NCBI GenBank assembly: GCA_045577175.1
Contig: JAZNHT010000009.1
Coordinates: 1-38,733, forward strand
Length of the DNA: 38,733 nt
From: SIG701 sp045577175
GTDB lineage: Bacteria; Bacillota; Clostridia; Oscillospirales; CAG-272
Direction: 5' to 3'
Shown here: positions 38,428 through 38,733 of the stretch, one piece after another
How the letters are laid out: each line of letters starts with the position of its first letter
How positions within the stretch are numbered: position 1 is the stretch's first letter
The notes under the pieces: model-generated
What the model saw: only the letters and a program-made list of their open reading frames with translations
Databases searched by the model: none
Told to the model about the DNA's origin: nothing
Program-made: the position numbers and the translations under genes

Positions 38428-38543
38428 TATAATAAAGGCTACCCCGAATGCTTCGTGCTCTTAAGGACAGTTTTTGAAAGTTAGCAAAATATGTGAACCT
38501 ACCGACAGGAGGACAGAGGATGCTTTGCGTTCTCTGTCCTCCT
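38428..38543 (+). ncRNA. Candidate small transcription unit after nrdD
   Basis: Directly behind the nrdD stop is TGATATAAT (extended -10 form, about 38426-38434), and about 100 bp later a strong hairpin, AGGAGGACAGAG (38507-38518) with CTCTGTCCTCCT (38532-38543). The segment between has no reading frame of note. It could be a short independent RNA or simply the nrdD 3' UTR and terminator. I do not recognise a known RNA family. Confidence 0.3.
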
Positions 38544-38547
38544 TGTA
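38507..38547 (+). terminator. Terminator of nrdD (or of the candidate small RNA)
   Basis: 12-bp perfect stem, 13-nt loop, followed by TGTATAT. Confidence 0.7.
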
Positions 38548-38569
38548 TATAGCGCGGAAAGTAAAAAAA

Positions 38570-38703
38570 GCCTTCCTCCGGGAGGAAGGTGGCACGCGAT
38601 AGCGTGACGGAAGGAGCCCGCGTGATTTTAGGCTTGTGCTAACTTTATTCTAACGCATTCTCCCTCAGTCGCCTACGGCACCGGCTCCCTCCCGGAGGGA
38701 GCC
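38570..38703. repeat. Palindromic intergenic repeat
   Basis: Left end CCTTCCTCC/GGAGGAAGG (38571-38589), then CACGC/GCGTG (38593-38606), and right end GGCTCCCTCC/GGAGGGAGCC (38683-38703). The order of hairpins matches a repeat I recall in many gut Clostridia. No gene is visible in 38548-38733. Confidence 0.6.
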
Positions 38704-38733
38704 ACGTTCATCTATGCCTTGTCATTTTTCCTG

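Noticed and set aside
38477..38646. AAAGTTAGCA / TGCTAACTTT as terminal inverted repeats of an element
   Set aside because: They match over only about 10 bp, span an unrelated terminator, and show no target duplication.

Overview
The window looks like a chromosomal segment from a strictly anaerobic Gram-positive member of the Clostridia, most likely a gut lineage near Oscillospirales or Christensenellales. The grounds are strong Shine-Dalgarno sequences, consensus TTGACA/TATAAT promoters with 17-bp spacers, a class III (oxygen-sensitive) ribonucleotide reductase, a glycyl radical enzyme with its activase, a ferredoxin-linked flavin complex, a PyrR-controlled uracil permease, and intergenic hairpin repeats of a kind common in that group. 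The lineage is inferred; no 16S or ribosomal protein gene is present.

Layout. 1-140: the end of an IS3-like insertion sequence, with the first 18 codons of OrfA. 160-561: a small RRXRR-like protein. 891-1078: tRNA-Tyr and tRNA-Thr. 1335-3476: pgk-tpiA. 3647-5611: an oligogalacturonate-lyase-like propeller gene and a truncated gene, separated by modular hairpin repeats. 5843-10452: YbhJ-type aconitase, NADP isocitrate dehydrogenase and a Gfo/Idh/MocA oxidoreductase. 10618-14899 (minus): a three-gene NuoE/NuoF/NfnB-like flavin-iron-sulfur complex resembling the Sporomusa-type transhydrogenase. 15122-16934: AraC regulator plus amidohydrolase. 17099-18460: a coiled-coil membrane protein divergent from a ribbon-helix-helix regulator. 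18556-22199: Cu/Zn SOD-like protein, serine hydrolase, tRNA-Ala in a repeat-rich interval, and a GxDLY/SGNH esterase. 22292-24300: uraA-pyrR with an attenuator. 24514-26538: a ferredoxin-type aldo/keto reductase and pyroglutamyl peptidase. 26810-29443: alaS. 29576-31224: ECF sigma factor and membrane partner. 31263-35158: AraC regulator divergent from a glycyl radical enzyme and its activase. 35159-36090: hairpin array, tRNA-Arg and the nrdD promoter region. 36091-38427: nrdD. 38428-38733: a candidate small RNA unit and a palindromic repeat.

How it works together. The core genes outline fermentative central metabolism: lower glycolysis, an oxidative citrate-to-2-oxoglutarate branch giving glutamate precursor and NADPH, and a soluble complex that could balance NADH, NADPH and ferredoxin. 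Around them sit scattered catabolic genes (pectin-fragment lyase, amidohydrolase, Gfo/Idh enzyme, carbohydrate esterase) with their own promoters or AraC regulators. The glycyl radical enzyme with a divergent AraC regulator is a self-contained inducible pathway step whose substrate I cannot name.

Most unusual. (1) Next to tRNA-Arg, an array of perfect hairpins of differing sequence is separated by invariant 7-nt spacers, GTGAAAT in the left half and its complement ATTTCAC in the right half. (2) At tRNA-Tyr and tRNA-Ala the terminator stem continues into an inverted copy of the tRNA's own 3' half, next to a shared repeat whose hairpin covaries between the two loci. (3) At tRNA-Ala this unit lies between 56-bp direct repeats containing the tRNA 3' end, as attachment sites would.
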